A stretch of 5,525 nucleotides of DNA, taken from the NCBI GenBank assembly GCA_003646935.1, contig QMLW01000165.1, forward strand, positions 1 through 5,525, in the 5' to 3' direction. The position numbers were made by a program, and so were the translations under genes. This document shows, in pieces, positions 5,403 through 5,525 of this stretch (positions are counted from its first letter, which is position 1; each line of letters starts with the position of its first letter). Under the pieces are notes generated by a model, which ran no database searches, had not been told where the DNA came from, and saw only the letters and a program-made list of their open reading frames with translations. Origin of the DNA: Deltaproteobacteria bacterium. Lineage in GTDB: Bacteria > Desulfobacterota > DSM-4660 > Desulfatiglandales > B25-G16.

Positions 5403-5525
5403 ATGTTCTATATCCTCGCTATAGTCCTGCTCATCCTGTTTCTGAGCGCGGCAATCAAGGTCCTCAGGGAGTATGAGCGGGGCGTGGTGTTTCGATTGGG
5501 AAGGGTTATCAACACCAAGGGACCC
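5403..5525 (+). CDS. Stomatin-like (slipin, SPFH) membrane protein, 3' end missing
   Basis: Only the first 41 codons are inside the window. They start with a hydrophobic anchor (residues about 2-19, [16 protein letters not shown]), followed by [18 protein letters not shown] (18-35) and NTKGP, the well-known beginning of the SPFH domain in slipins and stomatins. Such proteins sit in the cytoplasmic membrane as oligomers and organise microdomains. Pairing with an upstream long-form NfeD protease is common in bacteria and archaea. Full-length relatives are about 250 residues, so some 200 residues lie beyond the right edge. HflK and other SPFH proteins share parts of this pattern, but the neighbouring nfeD favours slipin. 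Confidence 0.93.
   Translation, partial: MFYILAIVLLILFLSAAIKVLREYERGVVFRLGRVINTKGP

Overview
The window is ordinary chromosomal housekeeping DNA with all recognisable genes on the + strand. It most resembles a member of the Desulfobacterota or an allied lineage (the old Deltaproteobacteria). This rests on a CT398-type zinc-ribbon gene sitting directly before rnpB, a type A RNase P RNA, and the run coaBC, family-4 uracil-DNA glycosylase, NfeD and stomatin-like gene. It is an inference from gene order and motifs, and no marker here fixes the taxon.

Layout. Positions 2-640 hold the 3' part of a coiled-coil zinc-ribbon protein. Positions 641-757 are an AT-rich spacer built largely of degenerate 7-bp units in two opposed blocks. 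About 758-1156 is rnpB, supported by conserved core sequences and by helices P1, P2, P3, P12, P18 and P19 that can be paired by eye. It is followed without a visible terminator by yggT (1203-1505) and yggU (1505-1771), which overlap by one base. Positions 1772-2154 form a 383-bp spacer with a second, GC-rich heptad hairpin (1897-1942) and a doubtful 31-codon ORF.

From 2155 a tightly packed operon runs off the right edge: coaBC (coenzyme A synthesis), a 4Fe-4S uracil-DNA glycosylase overlapping it at ATGA, a NfeD-type membrane serine protease, and the first 41 codons of a stomatin/slipin gene behind a near-perfect Shine-Dalgarno. The last two are a known functional pair: NfeD proteins are membrane proteases that cleave stomatin-type partners. 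The link between coaBC and the glycosylase is positional only.

I see no undescribed multi-gene system, mobile element, CRISPR array or tRNA. The points most worth a second look are the two heptad-based inverted arrays in the only two sizeable spacers, a CoaBC that carries Asp and Ser where E. coli has the functionally important Asn125 and Cys158, and an RNase P RNA whose L15 appears not to contain the usual GGU.
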